Of a stretch of DNA of 9,092 nucleotides, positions 1 through 6,199 are shown in pieces. This stretch comes from Planctomycetota bacterium (GTDB lineage Bacteria; Planctomycetota; Planctomycetia; Pirellulales; Pirellulaceae). The position numbers were made by a program, and so were the translations under genes. Position 1 is the stretch's first letter; every line of letters starts with the position of its first letter. The notes under the pieces were generated by a model. The model was not told the origin of the DNA and ran no database searches. It saw nothing but the letters and a program-made list of their open reading frames with translations. The stretch lies in the NCBI GenBank assembly GCA_029259935.1, contig JAJDEH010000472.1, positions 1-9,092 of the forward strand, written 5' to 3'.

Positions 1-42
1 GGGCAGGCGGGACGCCCGCACCACAAGCAAACCCATCGGCCC

Positions 43-2031
43 ATGTTCAAGAAAATTCTCATTGCCAACCGGGGCGAGATCGCTTGCCGAGTGATCAAGA
101 CGGCCCGCGCGATGGGATTACAAACCGTGGCGGTGTACTCCGAGGCAGACCGCGACGCGCTGCATGTGTCGCTGGCCGACGAATCGGTCTGTATTGGCCC
201 GGCGATGGCCAGTGAATCGTATCTCTCCATCGATCGCATCGTGGAAGCCTGTCGCGGCACTAGCGCCGAAGCCGTGCATCCGGGCTATGGGTTTCTCTCG
301 GAGAACGCCCAGTTTGCCGAGCGACTCCAACAAGAATACATCGTCTTCATCGGGCCCGGGCCAAACGCGATCAAGAGCATGGGCGACAAGATCACGGCCA
401 AGGCGCTGGCGGCCGAGGCGGGCGTCACGACAATTCCTGGCCATCCAGAAGCGATCAAGAACGCCAAACAGGCCGTCGCCGTCGCCCGCGAAATCGGCTA
501 TCCGGTCATGCTGAAGGCCAGCGCGGGTGGCGGGGGCAAAGGCATGCGGGTCGTCGCTAACGACACGCAGTGCCGTGAAGGATTCAAGCTGGCCGTCGCC
601 GAATCGCTCGCCGCCTTCGGTGACGACCGCCTGTTTCTGGAAAAGTACATTCAACAACCGAGACACATCGAAATCCAAATCCTCGCCGACGGCCATGGCA
701 ACGTCATTCACTTGGGCGAACGAGAATGCTCGCTGCAACGAAGGCATCAAAAAGTCATCGAGGAAGCTCCGTCTCCATTTCTGGACGACGCGACGCGCGC
801 GGCGATGGGCGATCAGGCGGTATCACTGGCTCGCGCCGTCGATTACCAGTCGGCGGGCACGGTGGAGTTCATTGTCGACGCTGATCGCAACTTTTACTTC
901 TTGGAAATGAACACGCGGCTGCAGGTCGAACATCCAGTGACCGAATTCGTCACGGGCCTGGATCTTGTGGAGTTAATGATTCGGATTGCGGCCGGCGAGC
1001 CCTTGCCGATATCTCAAGCCGATGTCAAACACAACGGGTGGGCGATAGAAGCGCGCGTCTACGCCGAGGATCCGCGCCGCAATTTCCTGCCGTCGACCGG
1101 TCGGCTGATCCGTTACCTTCCGCCCGCGACGAATGAATCGGTTCGTGTCGATAGCGGCGTCCGCGAAGGCGGTGAGGTTTCGATGTACTATGATCCGCTC
1201 ATCTCGAAAGTGGTCACCCATGCCGCGAACCGCGACGACGCCATCGATTGCATGAGCGACGCGCTCAACGAGTACTACATCCAAGGCGTTTCTCATAACA
1301 TTGCGTTCCTGTCGGCGCTGATCCGGCATCCCCGGTTTCGCGAAGGCGATATCGATACGAATCTGATCGCGGATGAATTCGCCGATGGATTTGATCCCGC
1401 GAACGCGGCTGCCGACGAACTGCCAACGCTGATTGCCGTGGCTGCCGCCATCCACCAGCGCCATGTTGACCGAGCGGACCGAATCTCGAATACCTCGGTC
1501 TATAGCGAAGTCGGACGGCCATTGGACTTTGTTGTGGTGATTGGAACCGAGCAACATGCGGTGCAAACGGTTTCTCGCCCGCCTCGCGGTTGCGAGGTGG
1601 CCTACCACGGCCAAACCTACCTCGTGGAAAGCGACTGGGAATTTGGCAATCCGCTGCTGATCGGGACGATCAACGACCAGCCAATCTGCGTTCAGGTCGA
1701 GCGGCATGAACTCAGCTATCGTCTCTATCACAACGGCGCGCAAGTCGACGCCAACGTGGTCAGGCCGCGGGCCGCCGAACTGTTAGCGACCATGCCAGTG
1801 AAAGAGTTGCGCGGGTCGACGGCGTTCTTGCTTTCGCCGATGCCGGGACTGCTCGTCGAGCTGCGTGTCGCGGCGGGAGACGCGGTTCGCGCCGGACAAG
1901 ACCTAGCCGTTGTCGAGGCCATGAAGATGCAAAACGTATTGCGCGCGGATCATGACTCCACGGTGGCCGAAGTGCTGGCCGAAGTCGGCGAAACGCTGGC
2001 AGTGGAACAACGCATCCTGAAGTTCGAGTAA
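43..2031 (+). CDS. Acyl-CoA carboxylase alpha subunit (biotin carboxylase + biotin carrier), probably propionyl-CoA carboxylase
   Basis: A 662-residue cytoplasmic protein, the usual length for the alpha subunit of propionyl- or methylcrotonyl-CoA carboxylase. It carboxylates biotin with ATP and bicarbonate, and a separate carboxyltransferase beta subunit then moves the carboxyl group to an acyl-CoA. The biotin carboxylase part fills about residues 1-450: N-terminal KILIANRGEIA, the ATP-grasp glycine loop GGGGKG at 162-167, HQKVIEE with Lys237, the catalytic EMNTRLQVEH stretch at 288-297 (Glu288, Asn290, Arg292) and Arg338. A linker/BT-like domain follows. The C-terminal biotinyl domain carries EAMKM at 625-629, with Lys628 as the biotin site. 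The MKMQN context favours the propionyl-CoA type, but the acyl-CoA substrate cannot be fixed from this subunit alone. The ATG at 43 fits the family N-terminus, although no Shine-Dalgarno sequence is visible. The beta subunit is not in the window and could lie upstream. Confidence 0.93.
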   Translation: MFKKILIANRGEIACRVIKTARAMGLQTVAVYSEADRDALHVSLADESVCIGPAMASESYLSIDRIVEACRGTSAEAVHPGYGFLSENAQFAERLQQEYIVFIGPGPNAIKSMGDKITAKALAAEAGVTTIPGHPEAIKNAKQAVAVAREIGYPVMLKASAGGGGKGMRVVANDTQCREGFKLAVAESLAAFGDDRLFLEKYIQQPRHIEIQILADGHGNVIHLGERECSLQRRHQKVIEEAPSPFLDDATRAAMGDQAVSLARAVDYQSAGTVEFIVDADRNFYFLEMNTRLQVEHPVTEFVTGLDLVELMIRIAAGEPLPISQADVKHNGWAIEARVYAEDPRRNFLPSTGRLIRYLPPATNESVRVDSGVREGGEVSMYYDPLISKVVTHAANRDDAIDCMSDALNEYYIQGVSHNIAFLSALIRHPRFREGDIDTNLIADEFADGFDPANAAADELPTLIAVAAAIHQRHVDRADRISNTSVYSEVGRPLDFVVVIGTEQHAVQTVSRPPRGCEVAYHGQTYLVESDWEFGNPLLIGTINDQPICVQVERHELSYRLYHNGAQVDANVVRPRAAELLATMPVKELRGSTAFLLSPMPGLLVELRVAAGDAVRAGQDLAVVEAMKMQNVLRADHDSTVAEVLAEVGETLAVEQRILKFE

Positions 2032-2163
2032 TGGCGACGTGACGAGCGGCCCGGCATCTCGCGGCCCCGCAATCCATCGCAAAAATCCAACTCCCTCCTA
2101 AAGCATGGTCCTTGGTTCCACGTTCAGATTGGGTGTTCCAAGAGTTTTTTTTCGTGAAACCAC

Positions 2164-2169
2164 TATAAT
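2164..2169 (+). promoter_or_regulatory. Likely -10 box for the OmpH-like gene
   Basis: A perfect TATAAT lies 51 bases before the ATG at 2221, in a 189-base gap after the carboxylase gene. The -35 side is poor. A T-rich run at 2145-2152 sits at roughly the right distance, but no TTGACA-like hexamer is spaced at 16-18 bases. Transcription would start near 2176 and give a leader of about 45 bases. Confidence 0.5.
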
Positions 2170-2206
2170 GCTTGGCGGTATGGACACGAATTCTGCACTT
2201 CGATTC

Positions 2207-2214
2207 AAAGGAGG
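2207..2214 (+). promoter_or_regulatory. Strong Shine-Dalgarno that fixes the start of the OmpH-like gene
   Basis: AAAGGAGG ends six bases before the ATG at 2221, an ideal spacing. An in-frame TTG at 2215 directly abuts this site and therefore cannot be the start. This is the best ribosome binding site in the window. Several other genes here have weak sites or none. Confidence 0.85.
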
Positions 2215-2220
2215 TTGGAT

Positions 2221-2835
2221 ATGGGTCACCGCGTCAACTCAACGGTATTGCTCGTCGCAGGTTTGGCAATCGCGGGATGGAGTCTTCAATGGTACAACGC
2301 TACCGCCCAGGAAGAGGCGGAACGCGAGGTCGGCGCTTCCAAGGTTGCCGTACTGGATGTCGGTCTCGTCTTTAAGAAATGCGACCAGTTCAACGAACAA
2401 CTCGTTAAGATGAAATTGGAAGTGAAGGAGTATGAAGGGGAATTGAAAGTCGCGAGGGCTGCGATACAAGACCTCGTGGAACAGTTTAAGCCGCTGAAAC
2501 CCGGCACGGATGCTCATGCGACGCTCCAGCGCCAAATCGCCCAAGATACGGCCGCGTTGCAAGTCGAGACTGGATTGAAGAGACAGGAATTCGTGACCAG
2601 AGAGGCAAGCCTTTACGCCAAGACCTACTCCGCCATTACTCAAGAAGTCGCCCGGTTTTCCCGTGCCAACAATATTGCAATTGTCATCCGCTACAACAGC
2701 GTACCCATAGACACAAGCGACCCGAAAAAGATCCTAGAAGGGGTCAATCGCAGTGTCGTCTTCCAGGAGCATGCCGACATCACCGACGACATTATCCTGG
2801 TGGTGAACGCCAGAAAGGAAGTCGAGTTGAATTAG
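2221..2835 (+). CDS. OmpH/Skp-like exported coiled-coil protein
   Basis: A 204-residue protein starting at ATG 2221. Residues 8-22 form a hydrophobic signal segment, and an Ala-Thr-Ala site at 27-29 suggests signal peptidase I cleavage before Gln30. The mature part opens with KVAVLDVGLVFKKCDQF, the typical beta strand and turn of the OmpH/Skp family. A long charged helical stretch follows at about 55-150, then a closing strand NIAIVIRYNS near 151-160, and near the C-terminus VVFQEHADITDDIILVVN, which matches the family's usual ending. Skp proteins are periplasmic chaperones for outer-membrane proteins, and planctomycetes carry many divergent relatives of unknown client range. No bamA or lpx gene is nearby, so a role in the standard outer-membrane assembly cluster is not supported. 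The gene has its own likely promoter. The protease-like fragment begins two bases after its stop. Confidence 0.82.
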   Translation: MGHRVNSTVLLVAGLAIAGWSLQWYNATAQEEAEREVGASKVAVLDVGLVFKKCDQFNEQLVKMKLEVKEYEGELKVARAAIQDLVEQFKPLKPGTDAHATLQRQIAQDTAALQVETGLKRQEFVTREASLYAKTYSAITQEVARFSRANNIAIVIRYNSVPIDTSDPKKILEGVNRSVVFQEHADITDDIILVVNARKEVELN

Positions 2836-2837
2836 AG

Positions 2838-3104
2838 TTGCTGTTGTTCCCGGGCTGCGGCGACGATTCCCTGAGCGTCGATTCAGACTCCCAGACGCCC
2901 TCGGTCGATACCCGTGTCGCTGAACCATGGATTTCAAAACCAAAAACCGAGTGGCCGCAAATCGTCTTGACCCATTGCGAGGAATTCAAAGGCCACAGTC
3001 TTTTTCAAGGTGCAAGCAGTTTTCTGATTACCTCGGATGACGATTGTGTTTTCGCCGCCACGGCGGCGCATTTGGTTGGGGCAGCGGGTGGCGTCGGGCC
3101 GTGA
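2838..3104 (+). pseudogene. Truncated trypsin-like serine protease, lipoprotein-like N-terminus
   Basis: An 88-codon open frame beginning two bases after the OmpH-like stop. The best available start is TTG 2838, with no convincing ribosome binding site. The start LLFPGCGDD resembles the end of a lipoprotein signal peptide, with Cys7 as the lipid-anchored residue, but the basic and hydrophobic part of a real signal is missing. A linker follows, then GASSFLIT at about 58-65 and VFAATAAHLVG at 71-81. This looks like the first strands of a trypsin-fold protease with the catalytic His78. The frame stops at residue 88, so the Asp and Ser of the triad are absent. No continuation is seen: another frame gives only a few residues before a stop, and the neighbouring gene's stop lies at 3122. 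I read it as a gene remnant lacking its 3' part and perhaps its 5' end. A short translated protein coupled to the OmpH-like gene is possible. Confidence 0.55.
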
Positions 3105-3115
3105 TTGAATCGGCC
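3097..3115. other. Inverted repeat between convergent genes, possible weak terminator
   Basis: GGCCG at 3097-3101 and CGGCC at 3111-3115 form a perfect 5-bp stem around a 9-base loop, spanning the stop of the protease fragment and just before the stop of the minus-strand dehydrogenase. No T-run follows on either strand, so it is not a standard intrinsic terminator. Its place between convergent genes is the only support for a termination role. Confidence 0.3.
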
Positions 3116-3121
3116 AGGTAG

Positions 3122-4240
3122 TTAGACGGATGACGAGGGGTCCGAATAATACTGTCCAAACTGGTTGGACAAGAAATCCGGAAATACAACGTCCTCCTGT
3201 CTGACAAATCCCGAGGCTGGCAACCGGCCGGCGACATGCAAATCGAGTACCGCGCAGAAGCCGGCCGCCGTCGTGATTTGAATCGCGCTCCAAGATGCAC
3301 TTTCACCCGGCAGTTGCCGTTCGTAGACCTTGCGAACGTCGCTGATCTGGACCAGTTGACCATCCTTCTTGCCTGATACGGAACAGAACACGACTACCAC
3401 GTCTTGATAGGTAATCGGAATCGTTCGCTCGAGAATGTTCTTAAGTGTCTTGCGGCGGTCTCGCGGTTCTTGCTCGCGAAAGCGAAGTTCATCCATCAAG
3501 AACGTCATCAGATCACGGTGGCCCACATACCGCATCGTCTTGTAGTTCAACTCGCGGACGCGGCCGGCGAAGGTTTCGGTCAGCGTTCCTAGCCCGCCGG
3601 AGGTGTTGAACGCCTCGTATCGAATGCCGTCCAGATAGAGCAATTCCAGGCCTTCCAGTGGCAGTACTTTGATCAATTCGCCTTCTTGGATGGCATCGCA
3701 CATATTGCAGTATTCGTTGATCAGGCCGTCGGTCGACCACGTCAAGTTGTAGGACATCGTGTTCGAGGCGTATCGCGGGAGCGCGCCGACGCGCATGTGG
3801 ATCGTGTCGACTTCGTCAAACTGATTGGCCAGATGATTTGCGACAATGCAAATGAAGCCGGGCGCGAGGCCGCATTGCGGCATGAAGATCTGCTTCGGCC
3901 CTGCGCGCTTCGACAACTCGCGCACCTGATGGGTCGTTTCGATATCTTCGGTCAGATCGAAATAGCTGATTCCCGCTTGCAGCGCGGCACGGGCCACGGC
4001 CGCGTTGAATTCGAAACTGAGCGCTGAAATCACGGCGTCGCAATCTTGCATCGCGGCCAACAACGCCGGTTCGTCGCGACAGTCGAGATTAGTCGTGCGA
4101 ACGTGCGACAGATGTTCGAGCGATTCCAAGGCTGCCTCGTCGGCATCGCCGACCAGAATTTCATAGTGGCCGTGCTTTCCTAACAACCGTGCGATGGTGC
4201 GGCCGATCTTGCCCGCTCCCAGCAACAAAACTCGATACAT
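3122..4240 (-). CDS. Saccharopine dehydrogenase family oxidoreductase (lysine 6-dehydrogenase-like)
   Basis: A 372-residue cytoplasmic NAD(P)-dependent enzyme. The N-terminus MYRVLLLGAGKIGRTIA contains the Rossmann dinucleotide loop GxGxxG at 8-13, followed by an acidic residue after the second strand (GDAD, 31-34). CGLAPGF at 123-129 and TSGGLGTLTET at 213-223 are the conserved active-site segments shared by saccharopine dehydrogenases and lysine 6-dehydrogenase. The tail has GFVRQEDV (344-351) and DFLSNQFGQYY (355-365), also family-like. The length of about 370 fits lysine 6-dehydrogenase better than classical saccharopine reductases of 390-480 residues. The substrate could still be another amino acid or a carboxyspermidine-type compound. 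The ATG has GGAG seven bases upstream. It is transcribed toward the OmpH/protease unit and away from the acetyltransferase, with no pathway partner beside it. Confidence 0.85.
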   Translation of the reverse strand: MYRVLLLGAGKIGRTIARLLGKHGHYEILVGDADEAALESLEHLSHVRTTNLDCRDEPALLAAMQDCDAVISALSFEFNAAVARAALQAGISYFDLTEDIETTHQVRELSKRAGPKQIFMPQCGLAPGFICIVANHLANQFDEVDTIHMRVGALPRYASNTMSYNLTWSTDGLINEYCNMCDAIQEGELIKVLPLEGLELLYLDGIRYEAFNTSGGLGTLTETFAGRVRELNYKTMRYVGHRDLMTFLMDELRFREQEPRDRRKTLKNILERTIPITYQDVVVVFCSVSGKKDGQLVQISDVRKVYERQLPGESASWSAIQITTAAGFCAVLDLHVAGRLPASGFVRQEDVVFPDFLSNQFGQYYSDPSSSV

Positions 4241-4299
4241 CAGAATCTCCGGGAACTGATTGACAAAGGGACACCTGGATACATCGATCTAGCCGCAGT

Positions 4300-4328
4300 A
4301 TTCTACGCGGATAGGCAATGAAGGCGAA
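4300..4328 (-). promoter_or_regulatory. Possible sigma70-type promoter for the dehydrogenase gene
   Basis: On the minus strand TTCGCC (4328-4323) and TAGAAT (4305-4300) are 17 bases apart. The -10 matches five of six consensus bases and the -35 matches three of six. Initiation near 4293 would leave a leader of about 50 bases ending in the GGAG ribosome binding site. A plus-strand TTGACA at 4260-4265 has no -10 partner at suitable spacing. Confidence 0.3.
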
Positions 4329-4338
4329 GGCTTATCTT

Positions 4339-4356
4339 GCACGCCGAGGGCGGTGC
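4339..4356 (+). other. Short stem-loop upstream of the acetyltransferase gene
   Basis: GCACGCC pairs with GGC-G-GTGC around a GAG loop, giving seven base pairs with one bulged G. It lies 39 bases before ATG 4395, within the 154-base divergent gap. No T-run follows, so termination is unlikely. It may be leader structure or chance in GC-rich DNA. Confidence 0.25.
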
Positions 4357-4394
4357 GGAGTGCCGCATGACTATCCCAACAAAGAGCCAGGCTT

Positions 4395-4868
4395 ATGCCC
4401 AATAAAATCATCATTCGCGATGCCGACCGTGCCGATTTGGACGTCTTGGTGCGGTATAACGTCGCGATGGCCGCGGAAACCGAAAACTTGCAACTGGACA
4501 CCGGCACAGTCATCGAAGGCGCCCTGGCCGTGCTGGACGATCCCGCCAAGGGCCGCTTTTATCTAGCGACTGTGGATGAGCGCGTAGTCGGCCAATTGTT
4601 GGTCACGTTCGAATGGAGCGACTGGCGAAACGGCATGTTTTTGTGGATTCAAAGCGTCTACGTCGAGCCCGCTCATCGCCAAACCGGAGTCTTCAAGGCG
4701 TTGTATGCCCACGTTGCCCGACAAGCCAAACAGCCCGGCTACTGCGGCGTGCGGCTCTATGTCAGCCAGGAGAATCCGGCGGCCATTCAGACATACGAGC
4801 GGCTCGGTATGATCGCGCCGGGCTATGTCGTCATGGAGACGCCCGACGAACTGAGGCGCGATTCCTAG
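4395..4868 (+). CDS. GNAT family N-acetyltransferase
   Basis: A 157-residue cytoplasmic protein with the GNAT fold. The N-terminal strand KIIIRDADRADLDVL leads into the first helices. FLWIQSVYVEPAHRQTGVFKALY (residues 82-104) is the acetyl-CoA-binding strand-loop-helix, with Arg95-Gln-Thr-Gly98 as a variant of the R/QxxGxG/A pyrophosphate loop. VRLYVSQENPAAIQTYERLGM (119-139) is the usual motif B region with its Asn and Tyr. The WIQSVYV and GVFKALY wording fits a common uncharacterised GNAT subgroup, so the acceptor (small amine, antibiotic, protein) cannot be named. ATG 4395 is chosen because the domain begins right after it. The upstream ribosome binding site is weak (CAGG near 4388-4391). 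The gene converges on the transporter and shares a 4-base overlap with it. Confidence 0.85.
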   Translation: MPNKIIIRDADRADLDVLVRYNVAMAAETENLQLDTGTVIEGALAVLDDPAKGRFYLATVDERVVGQLLVTFEWSDWRNGMFLWIQSVYVEPAHRQTGVFKALYAHVARQAKQPGYCGVRLYVSQENPAAIQTYERLGMIAPGYVVMETPDELRRDS

Positions 4869-5767
4869 CGCGGCAATTTCTTGTACAGGCCCCACCGACG
4901 GCGAATTCCGATCACTTCGCCCACGCCCAGCGCCAGGGAAACGCCGCCGTAGAACAGTACGACGAACATGATGCCGTCGCCAAATGATTGGGATTCGCTG
5001 GGCGGAAACAAGGAACTCGTCAGAAAGACACCTAGGTGCGAATTTCGTAGGACGACTTCCAAGCTGATCGTGAATACGTCGGTCAACGGCATTCGAAATA
5101 GCAAGCTGACGCCATAACAAATCCACAGCAGCGCGACTTGGAACAAGACGATCGCTAGCGGCGTACGCCAGCCATATTCCGTTAGGTGTATGCGGCCCGC
5201 CAAGACCGCGCCCAGGATAACCAGTGTCAACATGACCGCGCTGGCTCGCACGCACAGACGTGAAACCCGCGCCGATCTCGTCGGCAACAGGCGATGAAAC
5301 AACATCCCCAACAGCAAGGGGATCAGCACGCAGCAGCCGATCTCAAACAGAATATAGCCAACCGGCATGGCAAAATCGCTGGGCAGTTGCGTCGAGCCAA
5401 AGGTCTTCAAAACAAGTGTCGTTGTCACGAGGCAAGCGAGGGAACAGATGGCGGTCGCCGATACCGACAGAGCGACGTTGCCTTGGCCAAACAGGGTCAA
5501 CACGTTGGAAAACAATCCGCCGGGAAGTGCCACGACCAACAGCAAGCCGACCGCAATCTCTGGGGGCAGGAAAAAAATCCGCGCCGTGCCGACTGCGAGC
5601 AGCGGCGCAATGACCAACTGCAAGGCGACAATCAGCAGAATTGCAAAGGGCGCTCGCAGGACGCGCAGAAAGTCGCTGGGCAACAAGGTCGTGCCCATGC
5701 CAAACATCGCGCTAACCAGCAGCGCGGCGGACAGGAAATACTCGTATTTGGCATAGTCAAAGAACAT
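4865..5767 (-). CDS. Bile acid:sodium symporter (BASS) family transporter
   Basis: A 300-residue inner-membrane protein with about nine or ten hydrophobic segments, the normal BASS size. The first crossover region is PGGLFSNVLTLFGQGNVALSV at residues 82-102, matching the family's PGGxxSN motif. Ser87, Asn88, Ser101, Thr105 and Glu237 correspond to the first sodium site known from the Neisseria homologue. The second crossover, EVVLRNSHLG at 237-246, has Arg241 where most members have Gln. Bacterial members carry bile acids, pantothenate-type acids, keto acids or other organic anions, and no neighbour indicates the substrate here. The C-terminus is short and basic. ATG 5767 is used because the first membrane segment follows closely, although no good ribosome binding site is seen. 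The upstream leader holds a strong stem-loop and a hairpin with a U-tract. Confidence 0.88.
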   Translation of the reverse strand: MFFDYAKYEYFLSAALLVSAMFGMGTTLLPSDFLRVLRAPFAILLIVALQLVIAPLLAVGTARIFFLPPEIAVGLLLVVALPGGLFSNVLTLFGQGNVALSVSATAICSLACLVTTTLVLKTFGSTQLPSDFAMPVGYILFEIGCCVLIPLLLGMLFHRLLPTRSARVSRLCVRASAVMLTLVILGAVLAGRIHLTEYGWRTPLAIVLFQVALLWICYGVSLLFRMPLTDVFTISLEVVLRNSHLGVFLTSSLFPPSESQSFGDGIMFVVLFYGGVSLALGVGEVIGIRRRWGLYKKLPR

Positions 5768-5781
5768 GACGGGCGACGCGC

Positions 5782-5806
5782 AAAAAAAAGGGCGACTTTC
5801 TCCACC
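5782..5806 (-). terminator. Possible terminator/attenuator hairpin in the BASS leader
   Basis: On the minus strand GGUGG (5806-5802) can pair with UCGCC (5795-5791) around a 6-base loop. Two of the five pairs are G-U. One further C precedes eight U residues (complement of 5789-5782). The stem is short for an intrinsic terminator, but the U-tract is clear and lies only 14 bases before the transporter ATG. The GUGG arm can instead pair with an upstream CCAC (complement of 5815-5818), so two mutually exclusive folds are possible. Confidence 0.3.
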
Positions 5807-5834
5807 TCAATGCCGTGGCGATGCGTTTTGTGAG

Positions 5835-5872
5835 AGCCCGCAAGACTTAGGTGGGGACCTGAGTCTCGGGTT
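5835..5872. other. Long imperfect stem-loop in the BASS upstream region
   Basis: AGACTTAGGT (5843-5852) and ACCTGAGTCT (5857-5866) pair across a GGGG loop with one T-G wobble. Below a two-base bulge (5841-5842) the stem continues with CCCG (5837-5840) against CGGG (5867-5870), plus two weak outer pairs. The total is about 16 pairs. No T-run follows on either strand. On the minus strand it would sit about 70 bases before the transporter start, and on the plus strand upstream of the small ORF at 5916. Confidence 0.6.
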
Positions 5873-5915
5873 GTGTGATCCGACGATATCGCTTGTAACC
5901 GGGAGAGGCCAAGCA

Positions 5916-6044
5916 ATGCGGCTTTACACGCGGCCGAGACCGAAAATAGGCCCCCTGCGGTTCTCGTTATCGGCTCCCCAAGAAAGCGACACCGACATCA
6001 CGAACATGGCAGAGGAAATCGCCAGTCTGGTCGTGACCGACTAG
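5916..6044 (+). CDS. Possible small protein of 42 residues, unrecognised
   Basis: An ATG at 5916 is preceded by a purine-rich GGGAGAGG (5901-5908) at good spacing. The frame runs 42 codons to a TAG. The predicted product begins MRLYTRPRPK, is basic at the front and acidic in the second half, and ends MAEEIASLVVTD. There is no membrane segment, signal peptide or recognisable motif. The same frame stays open upstream, to a start opposite the transporter's own start, but that longer version has no support. A weak -35/-10 pair (TTGTGT at 5871-5876, TGTAAC at 5894-5899, 17 apart) lies just upstream. Chance is a real alternative in GC-rich DNA. Confidence 0.25.
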   Translation: MRLYTRPRPKIGPLRFSLSAPQESDTDITNMAEEIASLVVTD

Positions 6045-6151
6045 ACCCCTGCATACTACCAAGGCCCCGAAATCACCACAAGGTTTGAATTACCTTTGCT
6101 GCGCGGCGTTTTTTTGTTTCTGGCTGCCTAGTGCGCCGGTGAGCCAATCCC

Positions 6152-6157
6152 TATAGT
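6152..6157 (+). promoter_or_regulatory. Possible -10 box for the MiaE gene
   Basis: TATAGT matches five of six consensus bases and lies 42 bases before ATG 6200. No acceptable -35 hexamer is found at 16-18 bases, so the call rests on the -10 alone and its position in the gap. Confidence 0.3.
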
Positions 6158-6199
6158 GAACGTTTTGCATTCGCAATTCCAGTTGCCGGTTTGCCTGTG

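Larger units (their letters stand above)
5768..6199. other. 432-base intergenic region between the transporter and MiaE genes
   Basis: The region lies between the divergent BASS and miaE starts. No confident gene, tRNA or repeat family member is seen. It contains an A8 run at 5782-5789 with an adjacent hairpin, a long stem-loop at 5835-5872, a possible 42-codon ORF at 5916-6044, a 5-bp inverted repeat AAGGT/ACCTT at 6080-6096, a T7 run at 6109-6115 without a convincing stem directly before it, and a TATAGT box at 6152-6157. Confidence 0.7.

Noticed and set aside
118..750. Long open frame on the minus strand opposite the carboxylase gene
   Set aside because: It lies wholly antisense to a gene with clear biotin carboxylase motifs, and its translation shows no recognisable domain. 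It is a by-product of GC-rich codon usage.
973..1743. 256-codon minus-strand open frame inside the carboxylase gene
   Set aside because: It is antisense to a well-supported coding region, and the arginine-rich translation without motifs is typical of a shadow frame.
4260..4265. Perfect TTGACA on the plus strand as a -35 box for the acetyltransferase gene
   Set aside because: No -10-like hexamer occurs 16-18 bases downstream, and the site is about 130 bases from the start codon.
4563..5255. 230-codon minus-strand open frame across the acetyltransferase and the transporter C-terminal part
   Set aside because: It overlaps two motif-supported genes, one of them in another frame of the same strand. 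The translation has no transporter or enzyme features.
5294..5833. 179-codon plus-strand open frame opposite the transporter
   Set aside because: The translation is a Gln/Lys/Arg-rich string expected from the complement of hydrophobic membrane-segment codons. No domain is seen.
5766..6044. Long version (92 codons) of the small plus-strand ORF
   Set aside because: Its first codons sit directly opposite the transporter start and have no ribosome binding site. Only the 42-codon version from 5916 has any support.
6080..6115. Possible intrinsic terminator before miaE: AAGGT/ACCTT stem and T7 run
   Set aside because: The stem is only five pairs and is separated from the T-run by 12 bases. The sequence directly before the T-run does not fold into a usable stem.
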